DNA of 57,749 nucleotides from Superficieibacter electus (GCF_002915575.1 NZ_PQGD01000029.1:1-57749); one strand, 5' to 3'. Shown: positions 1-9,153, counted from the first letter of the stretch. The notes: generated by a model not told the origin, from the letters alone. Made by a program: numbers and translations.

Positions 1-60
1 GCCGCGCGCGCCCGTCGCCCGTACCCCAACCCTTTTGCCCCCCCCCCCGCCCCCTTCTCA
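1..60. other. Low-complexity edge, probable poor-quality contig end
   Basis: The first 60 bases are almost pure C/G with long C runs, unlike the balanced phage DNA that follows. The J reading frame stays open across them, but the encoded residues become a Gly/Arg-rich string. This looks like low-quality sequence at a contig end rather than biology. Confidence 0.6.
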
Positions 61-2759
61 CCGTGCTGGGCGCGCGTTGTGCCCGCCGCCGCGAGCGCGG
101 CGGTACGGTCAGTGGCTTCTTTGGTCAGCGCCTGGCTGCGGGCAGTTGTTTCCTTCGAAATAGCCGCGGCACGGTCAGTGGCCTCTTTGGTAATGGCGGC
201 CGAGCGGTCAGAAACTTCTTTCTGAATGGCGTTAACGTTGTCCTGAATCGACTTATCCAGCTCTTTGTACGTGTCGGTGTCGCGGATCGCCTCGTCCATG
301 TTGTCGATGTAGTCAGCGACGTTATCGGCCGGCATCCCGCTGACCCAGCCGGTCCAGTCGCTCTGGTTGCCGGTTTTGTCCACCAGCCGCGCGCGGTACC
401 AGAACGTCACCCCGAATTTAAGGCCGAGCTGCTGGTAAGTCTTTTGCGGGTACGGCACATCGGCCAGCAACAACGGATTTTCGCCGCTGGCCGCCGCGCT
501 GTACTGGATCTCGGTTTTGAGTGTATCTTCGGTACCGGCCGGAAAATTCCAGTTCAGCACGACGCCGAAAATAATTCCCTGCGTTGAAAGACCGACCGGC
601 GCTGAAGGACTCCCTACTTTGCCAGTCAGCGTTTGCTCAGGAGAATAGCCCCAGCCACTCGATATTTCAGCGGCATTAATGGCACGAACACGCACCAGGT
701 AGCGCCCGGCATAAATGGCAGGCACTTCAAAACTGGTGGTGGCGCTGCGCGGGACATTAACCCAGTTACCTTCGTTACGCCGCCACTGCGCTTCATAGGC
801 GATAGCGTTAGCAGCAGGCTCCCAGGTGGCTCGCATGGTTTCAACGCTCACACCCTGATTCACTACGGAATAACTGTCGATCAGGATGTTTTCTGGTGCC
901 GCCTGGTTACCGGGCGGTATAACACTTATCGGGCGCGGATCGATGATCGCCCCGGTATCAATGCGCGCGTATTTGTCCGGATCGTGCGACGCGGCAGCAA
1001 TGGTAAAAGTGCCGTCATTGTTATCGGAAACGCTGACCACACGATACTGTTGCGCGTACAGTTCGTCGGACTCGACCACCCATACGCATTCCGCCTGGGG
1101 AATTTCGCTGAAAGCCGTTGTGACGGTGACAATTCGCCCGCTGATGTCCTGAATTGTACGCGTCTGAGATGCGCCGGAAGGCAGGTTCAGGATTAAGCGA
1201 TCGCCGGCCTTAGCATCAGCCTTGCGATCAAGGGTGATCACACGGCCATTCACAGCGCTGATGCGTCCACCCGTCACTTTACCGGACAGCATTTCATCAG
1301 CGACCGCGATAATGTAGCCAGGCTGCGGGATATTGCCATCCAGCCCGACAGAGAACGTTACAACGCGATCCTTATTGTTGGTCATAATGCCCCAGCGCCC
1401 TTTTCGGTTGGCTTCTGACTGGCGGGTACAGCCGATCGCGGTCATTTCAAGCTGGTTGAAACCATAGCGAGCAACCAGAGCCTGCTCAAATACAGGCTCC
1501 ATTGCATCACTGTAGCCATTCTGAGGATCTGAATACGAAACCAGCGCGTTCGTGTAACGGGTTTTAGCTGTGCTGCTGCTGTATGTAAACAGGCCATCAA
1601 TGACATTGGCGCGGGTATAGCTGAAATCGATATCGCGTGGCATATCCGCCAGCGCAACGATCTTATCCCCGCCCCAGTACGTCATACCCCGAAAAATTGC
1701 AGCGAAATCACGAATAACGGTATAAGCATCGTTTCGATCCTGTATATAGACGTCACATTTATAGCGAGGCTCGGTACCGTCGCCGCCCTTACCATCAGGA
1801 ACAAGCTGATCGCAGTATTGCGCGACCTGATAGAGAACCCACTTATCGATATTCTCTGCGGTCAGACGATTACCCAGCCCAAAGCGCTCGGTCACGACCA
1901 GATCGTAAAATATCCACGCCGGATTATCCGTCCAGGCCCACTTAAAACCACCGGTCCACGTACCACTGTAATTGCGGGTCAACGGATCATAGTTATCCGG
2001 CACACGCATAACGCGCATTTTCGGTTCACAGGAAACCTGCGGAATATTGCCGTTAAACTGACTGGAATCGAATTCGATATACAGCAGTGCTGTATTGGGG
2101 TAGCGGAGCTTTGCATCAATAACTTCTGTATAGCTCTGCAGCGTCATTGTGTCGCCGATTTTTGCACTGTGTGCATCCGCTGTGATTTTACGGATGCGCA
2201 CGGTCCAGCCCCGGCTGGCACGCGGTAAATCAATCCGATGGCTACGCTCATAACCTGAGGTGGTTTTACCGGAGACAGACGTATTAAGTACGGTCTGCCA
2301 TGTGCCGCCGTCAGTCTGCAAATCGACAGCGTAGTTAATAACATTGCCAACTAAATCGCCGTTATTTTGCTGCCTGAAAATAGACGGCCATTTAAGGCGA
2401 AGGCGCACAGCGGATAACTGCGTATTATTAAAAGTATGAGTCCACGCAGTATCGCTTGAGATTTCAGAGCCAACATTAATTTCGTTTACAGTACCCGGCA
2501 TCCCCTGAATATAGGTTTGCGCCTGGGTGCCGGGACGGAATTCCCATCTGACACCGGAAAAGTTTTCTGACCCGTCACTGTTTATCAGCGGCGTGCCATC
2601 AAGAAAAATACTCTTCCCGTCCAGCCCACCTTCAAATTCACCTTCGCCAAGCGCGAGCAGAATTTTTGCTTTTGCGATCGACTGCAGGTCGTCCGGCTGT
2701 TCTACGGGCGTGCGTTGTTTAGAGCCGCCGCCTTTGCGTCCTTTAATCTGGTTTGCCAT
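1..2759 (-). CDS. J: Tail tip / host-specificity protein J (3' end cut by window)
   Basis: Central tail-tip fibre protein of a lambda-like siphophage, which contacts the host receptor. The frame starts at ATG 2759 (N-terminus MANQIKGRKGGGSKQRT) and is open to base 1, giving about 919 codons without the C-terminus. Early residues carry a GEGEFEG-DGKSIFLDGTPL pattern typical of gpJ; later parts contain fibronectin-III-like segments (around 830-1000 on the DNA), and near the left edge a run of TKEATDRTAA-type heptads suggests a coiled-coil stalk. It follows tail gene I, as in lambda. The receptor-binding end is outside the window, so the host receptor cannot be guessed. The final residues near the edge may be sequencing artefact. 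Confidence 0.93.
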   Translation of the reverse strand, partial: MANQIKGRKGGGSKQRTPVEQPDDLQSIAKAKILLALGEGEFEGGLDGKSIFLDGTPLINSDGSENFSGVRWEFRPGTQAQTYIQGMPGTVNEINVGSEISSDTAWTHTFNNTQLSAVRLRLKWPSIFRQQNNGDLVGNVINYAVDLQTDGGTWQTVLNTSVSGKTTSGYERSHRIDLPRASRGWTVRIRKITADAHSAKIGDTMTLQSYTEVIDAKLRYPNTALLYIEFDSSQFNGNIPQVSCEPKMRVMRVPDNYDPLTRNYSGTWTGGFKWAWTDNPAWIFYDLVVTERFGLGNRLTAENIDKWVLYQVAQYCDQLVPDGKGGDGTEPRYKCDVYIQDRNDAYTVIRDFAAIFRGMTYWGGDKIVALADMPRDIDFSYTRANVIDGLFTYSSSTAKTRYTNALVSYSDPQNGYSDAMEPVFEQALVARYGFNQLEMTAIGCTRQSEANRKGRWGIMTNNKDRVVTFSVGLDGNIPQPGYIIAVADEMLSGKVTGGRISAVNGRVITLDRKADAKAGDRLILNLPSGASQTRTIQDISGRIVTVTTAFSEIPQAECVWVVESDELYAQQYRVVSVSDNNDGTFTIAAASHDPDKYARIDTGAIIDPRPISVIPPGNQAAPENILIDSYSVVNQGVSVETMRATWEPAANAIAYEAQWRRNEGNWVNVPRSATTSFEVPAIYAGRYLVRVRAINAAEISSGWGYSPEQTLTGKVGSPSAPVGLSTQGIIFGVVLNWNFPAGTEDTLKTEIQYSAAASGENPLLLADVPYPQKTYQQLGLKFGVTFWYRARLVDKTGNQSDWTGWVSGMPADNVADYIDNMDEAIRDTDTYKELDKSIQDNVNAIQKEVSDRSAAITKEATDRAAAISKETTARSQALTKEATDRTAALAAAGTTRAQHGEKGAGGGAKGLGYGRRARA

Positions 2760-2770
2760 ATTACACCCAT

Positions 2771-2792
2771 AAAAAAACCGCCGGGCGGCGGT
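2771..2792 (-). terminator. Intrinsic terminator between I and J
   Basis: On the minus strand ACCGCC-gccc-GGCGGT is followed by seven T. It sits in the short gap between I and J and could lower J expression relative to upstream tail genes. Confidence 0.6.
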
Positions 2793-2810
2793 CTGAACTG
2801 TGGAGATATT

Positions 2811-3401
2811 TTATTGCTGGTCTTCGACGTAAATCCCGGCTGAAAGCACTGCACCACCGATGCGCCGTTTACCGTACCCCAGTGGAACGGGATAACCCTG
2901 GGCGGTGGTGTTGGTTACGCTACCGAAGGCATAGGAGGCGCGGTTATCTGGATCCTGTTTGCTTGCAAGTCCTGCGGGCTGTGGAGAGAGCATCTGAATA
3001 ACTCCACCCAAGGCCATTGCTCCACCAATCTGATATAGATAGGGTGAGGCAGCCGCAAAAGGTGTGAAATTAAGCACCGCCCCAACAGCTACAATCACAG
3101 CACCAAGAATAGTTTGAAGCATACCAGCACGCTTACTTCCAATTATTAGGGGTACTATTCGGATGACATCGCCACTAACGGGGTAATCCAAATCATCAAA
3201 TCCAATATTTTTTTTACCCTTAAAAATAGCGTACGTTAATCCTCGCTTCTGGCTATTACTCATATAGCTTTCAAATCCGTTTATTGTACAACTTAAAGCT
3301 CTTCCGGCTTCGTGGACGGTACTAATTAATCGATGATGCACTTTACCAAAAGTCTTACCTAAGCTCCCGCCAAGCTCAATGCGAGTCATTACCTCTTGCA
3401 T
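2811..3401 (-). CDS. I: Tail assembly protein I
   Basis: Lambda gpI-like tail assembly factor needed to form the tail tip; not known as a major component of the finished particle. The protein is 196 aa. Its N-terminal half has a ubiquitin-like beta pattern (residues about 1-85); it then has a hydrophobic Gly/Ala-rich stretch (about 90-135) and a conserved end with PVPLGYGKRRIGG. Position upstream of J fits the family. Unlike lambda, it does not abut K: a lipoprotein gene lies between them. Confidence 0.85.
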   Translation of the reverse strand: MQEVMTRIELGGSLGKTFGKVHHRLISTVHEAGRALSCTINGFESYMSNSQKRGLTYAIFKGKKNIGFDDLDYPVSGDVIRIVPLIIGSKRAGMLQTILGAVIVAVGAVLNFTPFAAASPYLYQIGGAMALGGVIQMLSPQPAGLASKQDPDNRASYAFGSVTNTTAQGYPVPLGYGKRRIGGAVLSAGIYVEDQQ

Positions 3402-3412
3402 ATAAACCTCAT

Positions 3413-3436
3413 AAAAAAACCCACTGAAAAGTGGGT
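3413..3436 (-). terminator. Intrinsic terminator after lipoprotein gene
   Basis: The minus strand reads ACCCACT-tttc-AGTGGGT followed by seven T, directly downstream of the lipoprotein stop. It supports the view that this gene is an independent cassette inside the tail operon. Confidence 0.75.
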
Positions 3437-3442
3437 CGTATA

Positions 3443-3853
3443 TTAATTTAAAGTTGAGGGGAGGATGTCAACATTACCGCTTTGATCGATAAATATTCTT
3501 AATCTCTTTGGTTGTTGAGATTTAACAATGAATTCCCGCTCTTTCCTTTGAGGCCCATGGCAAAGCCCCGATCCTTCGAATACTGCGCCAACAACGATTT
3601 CTCCTGGCACCACATAAGCTGTAGCCTTTTCACTTGTTTCAAGTTCAGCTACCTTTTTTCCATTAATATATGCCGTAACGGCACAACCGCCAGCAACAAA
3701 TCCTTTATCTCTGATGATTGTCACAGGCACATTACCTTGTTTCATCATGAATTCAGTTGATACGCCGACATTCCTTGCCAAATCTGGTGATACAGGCGTT
3801 GTCGAACATCCAGAAATGCCAATAGCAACTAAGGCCAACATGAATTTTTTCAT
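3443..3853 (-). CDS. Prophage-encoded lipoprotein (cargo gene in tail operon)
   Basis: Predicted 136-aa outer-surface or periplasmic lipoprotein. The ATG at 3853 is preceded by AAGGGA and opens a classic lipoprotein signal: MKK, a hydrophobic core, then the lipobox SGC at residues 15-17. A longer frame to 3892 lacks a good ribosome site. The mature part is beta-rich with a Cys pair; its fold resembles no protein I can name. It interrupts the normal K-I junction, has its own terminator and lower GC than its neighbours, so it fits a 'moron' expressed in the lysogen. Superinfection exclusion is a reasonable guess from position and lipidation, but it is inference only. Confidence 0.75.
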   Translation of the reverse strand: MKKFMLALVAIGISGCSTTPVSPDLARNVGVSTEFMMKQGNVPVTIIRDKGFVAGGCAVTAYINGKKVAELETSEKATAYVVPGEIVVGAVFEGSGLCHGPQRKEREFIVKSQQPKRLRIFIDQSGNVDILPSTLN

Positions 3854-3885
3854 TATCTGTTTCCCTTCATTAATTTTTATGAAGG

Positions 3886-4596
3886 TTAGCACAGTGTCTT
3901 ATATCTAAGCACCTTCATAGTGCGTTCTTGCCAGTATCCACCGTAAGGCACCCGGTTACTCAGCATGCCGTAAAGGTGGTGCATCATCATGTTGCCTTCC
4001 AGCATGATCCCCGCGTGGTTCCATTTAGCCGACTGCACCTGCATGATGATCAGATCTCCCGGCTGCGGGTTGCCGGTGAACTCCCGGAAGCCGCATTCAT
4101 ACCAGCAGTCCTGATAAAAATTATCCGCGTACTGGTCTTCCCACCACGGATAATCCACACGGTAATCGCGCAGTTCGATGCCATAGGTCTGGCGATAGTA
4201 GCTCATCACCAGACCCCAGCAGTCAAAATGACCGAGCACGAAAGGGCGCTCCAGCAGGGGCAGTTCACCCCGCGGCTGAATGGTCCGTAAATCGCCGTCC
4301 GGCCAGCTCACGATATGCCAGGGTAAAAGCGTGGCGTCACACTGCGCTTTGTCCAGTTCGCTCGGCTGCGTCGTGGCGTCGGGATGGCTGTGCACGATGG
4401 CGGTGACTGCGCCCCAGTCTTCGGCAGCAGCATAATCTTCCGCAGAAAGGTGAAAGTGTTCCTCAGGGTCAACGGCCAGATTGCGGCAGGGAAAGTAACG
4501 CTCGACGCGGCTTTTTTGCGCCACCACGCCGCAGCACTCGCGCGGGTATTCCAGTTCCGCATGCGCCATAATGGCCGCCAGGGTTTTCTCGCGCAT
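3886..4596 (-). CDS. K: Tail tip assembly protein K (JAMM + NlpC/P60)
   Basis: Lambda gpK-like protein with two peptidase folds. The first half (residues about 1-110) is a JAB/MPN domain with the HSHP...SELD zinc motif. The second half (about 120-236) is an NlpC/P60 cysteine peptidase with the nucleophile in HFDCWGLV and the His in WNHAGIML. In tail assembly the JAMM part is thought to process tail-tip partners and the NlpC part may cleave peptidoglycan during DNA entry. The start at 4596 has AGGAG five bases upstream and follows the L stop by one base, so the genes are translationally coupled. Confidence 0.93.
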   Translation of the reverse strand: MREKTLAAIMAHAELEYPRECCGVVAQKSRVERYFPCRNLAVDPEEHFHLSAEDYAAAEDWGAVTAIVHSHPDATTQPSELDKAQCDATLLPWHIVSWPDGDLRTIQPRGELPLLERPFVLGHFDCWGLVMSYYRQTYGIELRDYRVDYPWWEDQYADNFYQDCWYECGFREFTGNPQPGDLIIMQVQSAKWNHAGIMLEGNMMMHHLYGMLSNRVPYGGYWQERTMKVLRYKTLC

Positions 4597-4597
4597 A

Positions 4598-5353
4598 TCA
4601 GCTCCTGATTAATGACGTGCCAGGAAAGCCACCAAAAGGCAGCTCGTTATTTTCCCCGAAGCGAAGTTTGCAGGCGGTCAGCGTGCCGTTGCACTCATCG
4701 CGCGACGGATCGTCGACAGGCTTATTATTTTTGTCGAAGTAGCGGGTCCCGGCATAATCACAGCCGTCGCCGGTGCGGTACTTATTACGAATGCACCAGG
4801 TACAAAGCGAGTGTAGCTGCCGCGTCGGGATCATCAGCCCCTGCAGATCCATCGGGCTGGACAGCGTAAATTCTACTGTTTCATTTGTTTCGCTGTTCTT
4901 CGCATCGATATACCAGACCTGCGTTTTCTCCTGCGTCGGATCGGCTGATGGATTGCCATCAGGGAAGTTTCGCGCGTCGAGGTAGGCGGCGAGGGTGTCG
5001 CGGATGGTGACTTTCGCCTGCAACAGATCGTCATACGCCAGGCAAAGAGCCGTGATTGAGCTGTCCAGATTAGCGACCGTCAGTTTAGGCTGGGCACTGG
5101 CCCCACTGGTTGACGCCTCTATTCCCTCAATCTGACAGGGCCACGCTTTGTATTCCTCCCCCTGCCACCAGACAGATTTAGCCGGAAGCTTTTTCTCATC
5201 GCCGCCAGCAGCCTGAATTTCTTCCGGCGTGTGCGCAATATTATGCGAATGAAAACGCATCACGTCGCTGATGCCAAACGCGGTACCGTCAACAACAAAA
5301 AGCCGGACAGTATTGCCCGGCTCCAGCTTCTGATAATCACTGTTTAAACTCAT
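4598..5353 (-). CDS. L: Minor tail protein L
   Basis: Tail-tip protein of 251 aa. The C-terminal third carries four cysteines (CTWC, DGCDYAG, DECNG and TACKL contexts), which in the lambda gpL family bind an iron-sulfur cluster. The N-terminal two thirds are a beta-rich tail-hub domain. The start at 5353 overlaps the M stop by four bases (ATGA), showing coupled translation with M and K. Confidence 0.92.
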   Translation of the reverse strand: MSLNSDYQKLEPGNTVRLFVVDGTAFGISDVMRFHSHNIAHTPEEIQAAGGDEKKLPAKSVWWQGEEYKAWPCQIEGIEASTSGASAQPKLTVANLDSSITALCLAYDDLLQAKVTIRDTLAAYLDARNFPDGNPSADPTQEKTQVWYIDAKNSETNETVEFTLSSPMDLQGLMIPTRQLHSLCTWCIRNKYRTGDGCDYAGTRYFDKNNKPVDDPSRDECNGTLTACKLRFGENNELPFGGFPGTSLIRS

Positions 5354-5697
5354 GGTGCAAATGCCTGTTCAAAAGTTGCGGTGATGGTGAGAAGCGTTTT
5401 GCCTCTCGCTGATTTTTTCAGGCTGTCGGGTTCAACACGCCAGAGCGCCAGCTCGCCGAATGGTGGCGTAAAAGAGAATGCTTTCGTTTTGTGACGTCGC
5501 AGAAAAGCATGTATCTCAAGCGCGGTGTCCGGCCGTCCGGTAAACGAGAAATCATAGGTCAGTGTTTCATCGTTAATACCGGAGCCGGACACCTGCGCAT
5601 AGCCGTCACCGAACTGCGCCTTTCTCACCACATCCTTACTGCCGGTGGTGGGCTGGCTGGCCGCCTGAATGCGCCAGCCGAAATGCTCAATCGCCAT
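5350..5697 (-). CDS. M: Minor tail protein M
   Basis: 115-aa lambda gpM-like (distal-tail type) protein joining the tail tube to the tip. It has the family-type N-terminus with FGWRIQ and a central VRKAQFGDGYAQVSGSGIN segment. It lies between the tape measure gene and L and overlaps L by four bases. Confidence 0.92.
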   Translation of the reverse strand: MAIEHFGWRIQAASQPTTGSKDVVRKAQFGDGYAQVSGSGINDETLTYDFSFTGRPDTALEIHAFLRRHKTKAFSFTPPFGELALWRVEPDSLKKSARGKTLLTITATFEQAFAP

Positions 5698-5700
5698 TAT

Positions 5701-8418
5701 TTACCTCGGCTTTGTAATACCCCAGAGGATCCCGCCGGGTCGACTTTCACGGCTAATACCGTCACGGACCGCTTTATCAATAACCTGCTGATAAGCGCGG
5801 CCAAGCTGATCGTTGTTACCTTTCGGCTGGGCGTCATCCTGCTGAGTGGTAACGCTGACAGGTGCGTAGACGCTGACACCAAAGGGAGATGCACCCGCCG
5901 GGCTTCCACTGCCGCCGACAAACCCGCCGCTGGCATAACCACGCATAAGCCGATAAAGGTTGCCGACGCCAAGCCGACTGGTTGCCTCTTTATGGAAAAC
6001 GAACTCGCCGCGGTGAACAATGCCAGCAGGATCATACTTGCCGCCATGCCCCGTAAAGCCGCCACCGTCGTAACCGGGTGGGCGAAATGACGGTACCGCC
6101 AGAGACTGCCCGGTAGCAGGCGTTTGAGTACTGCCTGAAATCCAGCCCATCGCACTCTGAAGGGTGTATGCCACAACCAACTGGTTAGTGACCGACGCGA
6201 TCATCTTCAGTATGGAGGTGGTGAAATCCTTGAAGCTGGCTTTGCCGGTGGTGGTCAGGGTGGTGAGCTGGTTCGCCAGACCACTGAACGTGGATTGTGA
6301 AACCTGCTGAACTGAGGAAAACACATTTGTTGCAGAGTCTTTATATTCGGCCCATCCCTGTTTTGCACCTGCCAGCCAGTCAGAACGCAGGGCATCTTCA
6401 GCATCGTATGTAGCCTGCTGATCAACCAGCACACTCCGCAACGCCTGAGGGTTAGCGGCATAGCTGTCCCGTAAACGCTGTAAATTAGCTTCACGTTCCG
6501 CCTCGCGGCGGGATAGCCCTTCCGCCTGGGCGCTAATTTCAGACCGTTTAGCGGCCTGCTGCTGCGAAAACTTCAGCGCCTGATCCGCCAGAGCGTTTAG
6601 CCGCTGCTGGGCAAGAACCTGATCGCCCAGGCGGGCATTGACTTCAGCCTGCGCCCGTGCTTTTTCTTTGGTGGCGAGTAATGATTTCTCATCCGCTGTC
6701 AGCGCCCGCCCGCGAGGATCGAGCTGAATTTTCTCCAGAACAGCAATTTTTGATTCCAGCTCCCACAATGCACGCCGCTGCGGACTGATTTTATCGTTTA
6801 TATCCTTGTGTTGCCGGAGGGTTCGCAGCTGGGCTTCAAGCTCCAGTGTCTGCGCAGAACCGCTGTCGACATCACGATCGCCAGCGCTGGTTTTAACTGG
6901 TTTATCGTGAGTTTTAGGGTCGGCATAACGTTTTTCGATCCCTTCTTTCACCATTTTGTATTCAGCGGCGGTGTACTTGCTGCGGTCTTTCGCCAGATCT
7001 TTCAGTTCACGCGCGCGTTTTACCGCGTTGGATTCATAGCGCTCAATATTCGTATTCTTGCGGACAGAGGCATCGAGATCTTCCTGGTTAGCTGTGGCCG
7101 TTTTTTCACGAACCACAGCAATATCACCTTCAAGCGCGATCGCTTTCTCCAGCGCCGAAATTTGCGCTTCAGTGGCAGAAACTTTTTTCTGCTGCTCAAT
7201 CGCCCCCAGCCGGTTGCGCTGCTGACCATAGCCGGTGTCAGACTGATTAGGTGAAGCTGCAGTCAGGGAAGCGAGAGAGGATTTTTGCTCAGCGAGTTGC
7301 TTTTTCAGCCCCTCCAGTGTCTGGGCTGGTGTGATCTGGCGGCCAATGTTAAGCATCGCATCCCACGCGCCGGATGCCGTATCCTTGATGTTATTCCACA
7401 GGCGCTCAATGGTACCGAGATTTTCCTCAATACGTGAAGACCGTGACGACATCGCATCGGAATAGCTTTCCATCGCAAGCTTCGCCGCACCACTGGCATC
7501 ACCCTGTTTCTGGAGCGCATAAATTTGCTCATAAACAGCCGCTGTCAGAAAGTGATACTGCTTGTTAAGCGCCAGCACGGACGCAACCGGGGCATCAGCA
7601 AGTTTACTGAATTCTGCCACCGTTTTTTCGACTGACTGCCCGGTGGCCTTTTCCATGGCAATGGCGGCGGTAGCCACATACTCGAGCATATTGCCACGAA
7701 TATTGCCTGTGCCAATTGCCGCAGCCAGCGCAGCAGCAGCCTTGCCAATTTCACCGGTGCTTTCGCCAACGCGGCGCGCAAGATCGGAAAGATTACTGGC
7801 TGTTTTGCCGGTGTATCCCCCCGTCAGGATGAGCTGCTTGTTGTATTCATCCAGCTCCAGCGAGCCTTTATACCAGGCATAAGCCAGAATTGCTGTTGCA
7901 GCGGCCAGCGCTGTCACGCCGAGGGAAACCGGCGTAATAAAACCGCGCACGTGTCGCAGCTTCTCACCCGCTTCTGCCGCTGCATTCAGCCCTTCTGCGG
8001 TATCGCCGAGATTGCTGCTGGCGTCTTCAGATGAGTCCGCCACGTCATTATTGAAGCCAAAAAGCACATCGCGCAACGCCTGGAACATGGGGGCCAGTCC
8101 ACCGAAGGAATCTTTTACCTGCCCCCCCTGCTGCAGGAGGATCATGAACGGTGACTGCCCGCCTGCCAGTTGGGTGGCGATATCAGTAAACTGTGCCGGT
8201 AACGTTCGCATGGCGGCATTGTATTGCCCCATCGATATACCGGCCCGGCGCGCGGCCGCTTCCTGCTTACTGAATGATTGCTGTACCTGCCGGGTGGTAT
8301 CTCCGGCGGCATCACTGGTCTGCCGTAACTGACGTTTTACATAATTAAGCTGTTCGTTAAACTTCGTGGAGTCCACATCAAGGTTAACGACCAGATCACC
8401 GACTGGCGTCTGGGCCAT
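5701..8418 (-). CDS. H: Tape measure protein H
   Basis: 905-aa tail-length ruler that runs inside the tail tube. It has a lambda gpH-like N-terminus, a hydrophobic Ala-rich segment around residues 150-180, long charged alpha-helical and coiled-coil stretches (about 380-690), and a Gly-rich C-terminal region. In lambda the C-terminus is cleaved during assembly. The start lies inside the 3' end of the T frame, the usual G/T-H arrangement. Confidence 0.95.
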   Translation of the reverse strand: MAQTPVGDLVVNLDVDSTKFNEQLNYVKRQLRQTSDAAGDTTRQVQQSFSKQEAAARRAGISMGQYNAAMRTLPAQFTDIATQLAGGQSPFMILLQQGGQVKDSFGGLAPMFQALRDVLFGFNNDVADSSEDASSNLGDTAEGLNAAAEAGEKLRHVRGFITPVSLGVTALAAATAILAYAWYKGSLELDEYNKQLILTGGYTGKTASNLSDLARRVGESTGEIGKAAAALAAAIGTGNIRGNMLEYVATAAIAMEKATGQSVEKTVAEFSKLADAPVASVLALNKQYHFLTAAVYEQIYALQKQGDASGAAKLAMESYSDAMSSRSSRIEENLGTIERLWNNIKDTASGAWDAMLNIGRQITPAQTLEGLKKQLAEQKSSLASLTAASPNQSDTGYGQQRNRLGAIEQQKKVSATEAQISALEKAIALEGDIAVVREKTATANQEDLDASVRKNTNIERYESNAVKRARELKDLAKDRSKYTAAEYKMVKEGIEKRYADPKTHDKPVKTSAGDRDVDSGSAQTLELEAQLRTLRQHKDINDKISPQRRALWELESKIAVLEKIQLDPRGRALTADEKSLLATKEKARAQAEVNARLGDQVLAQQRLNALADQALKFSQQQAAKRSEISAQAEGLSRREAEREANLQRLRDSYAANPQALRSVLVDQQATYDAEDALRSDWLAGAKQGWAEYKDSATNVFSSVQQVSQSTFSGLANQLTTLTTTGKASFKDFTTSILKMIASVTNQLVVAYTLQSAMGWISGSTQTPATGQSLAVPSFRPPGYDGGGFTGHGGKYDPAGIVHRGEFVFHKEATSRLGVGNLYRLMRGYASGGFVGGSGSPAGASPFGVSVYAPVSVTTQQDDAQPKGNNDQLGRAYQQVIDKAVRDGISRESRPGGILWGITKPR

Positions 8419-8749
8419 AACGTACGCCTCCTGATAATCCTTCGGCCGCAGCCATCAGCATGTCGTCATCTGGTTCAGATTCATGCATTTCCGAAGCAGA
8501 CGCGGAAAACAGGCTGAATTGCGAGGGAGTAAGATCCGGATCCCCGAAAAACAGCGAGGACACCGTGCAAAGCAGCATGGAGAAGTGCGCATCCTGCTGC
8601 GCGTCCTGAAAATAGTGCTCCCCGTAGAACTGGTGCCAGTCGCCCAGTTCGCAGGAGGTCATGCCAGCAAGCATGGCGCGCCAGTCGGGTCGCCCGAACT
8701 CACGCGCCAGCTTCAGGACAAACTTCAGCTCACTGGAGAAGGCTTTTCC
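8396..8749 (-). CDS. T: Tail assembly chaperone extension T (made as G-T by -1 frameshift)
   Basis: Lambda gpT-like reading frame, expressed as a C-terminal extension of G. It has no convincing start of its own: the first in-frame ATG (8674) is well inside the conserved part, and the frame is open upstream to the slippery site at 8743-8749. After the shift the protein continues KAFSSELKFVLKLAREF and runs to the stop at 8396, overlapping the H start by 23 bases. G-T binds the tape measure while G recruits tail tube subunits. Confidence 0.85.
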   Translation of the reverse strand, partial: GKAFSSELKFVLKLAREFGRPDWRAMLAGMTSCELGDWHQFYGEHYFQDAQQDAHFSMLLCTVSSLFFGDPDLTPSQFSLFSASASEMHESEPDDDMLMAAAEGLSGGVRYGPDASR

Positions 8750-9153
8750 GCAGACAGCTGCTCCGCTTCAGTACCCTCTTCTTCTTCTGTCTCCCCGCCG
8801 CTGTCTTCCGCGACCGGGGGCAGCATGCCCGATAACGTCTTCACCATCATTTCAGCCTGGCCGATGGCGTCGGCGGGCCAGGTGCTGAGCACCTGCTGAT
8901 GCAGTTCACTGGCATCCGGTCCGGCAGGATCGCTGTGCCAGAGAGACTGCGCAACCAGCCAGGCACCCGCCCGGATGCTCATGCCCACCAGCCGGGCCGT
9001 CATCTGCTGCTCATCCATCTCGTCACCCGATGACTTAGCGGCCTTTTCCTCTTTTGCCAGGTAGTCTAGAAATTCAATACGCTGAAGGGCAGAAAGCTCG
9101 CTGAGCGTCAGGGATTCATCGTTAAAGGTAAACGTGTCTTTCTTGAGAAACAT
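8725..9153 (-). CDS. G: Tail assembly chaperone G
   Basis: 142-aa tail assembly chaperone, absent from finished virions in lambda. I chose ATG 9153 (N-terminus MFLKKDTFTF) because AGGAGG lies four bases upstream; the longer frame to 9204 has no such site. The protein is acidic at the C-terminus, with a Glu-rich run near residues 120-135. It lies between the major tail protein and the tape measure gene and ends with stop TGA at 8725 after the frameshift site. Confidence 0.9.
   Translation of the reverse strand: MFLKKDTFTFNDESLTLSELSALQRIEFLDYLAKEEKAAKSSGDEMDEQQMTARLVGMSIRAGAWLVAQSLWHSDPAGPDASELHQQVLSTWPADAIGQAEMMVKTLSGMLPPVAEDSGGETEEEEGTEAEQLSAEKPSPVS
8743..8749 (-). promoter_or_regulatory. 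Programmed -1 frameshift site for G-T
   Basis: The heptamer GGAAAAG is read in frame as G GAA AAG. Slipping one base back gives GGA AAA and enters the T frame, which is open from here. Frame arithmetic (G codons start at coordinates divisible by 3, T codons one base higher) requires exactly -1. Lambda uses GGGAAAG; this version keeps only the second-codon match perfect. Confidence 0.65.

Noticed and set aside
63-1196. Plus-strand ORFs over the left end
   Set aside because: They lie opposite the continuous J frame, have no ribosome sites and resemble no proteins.
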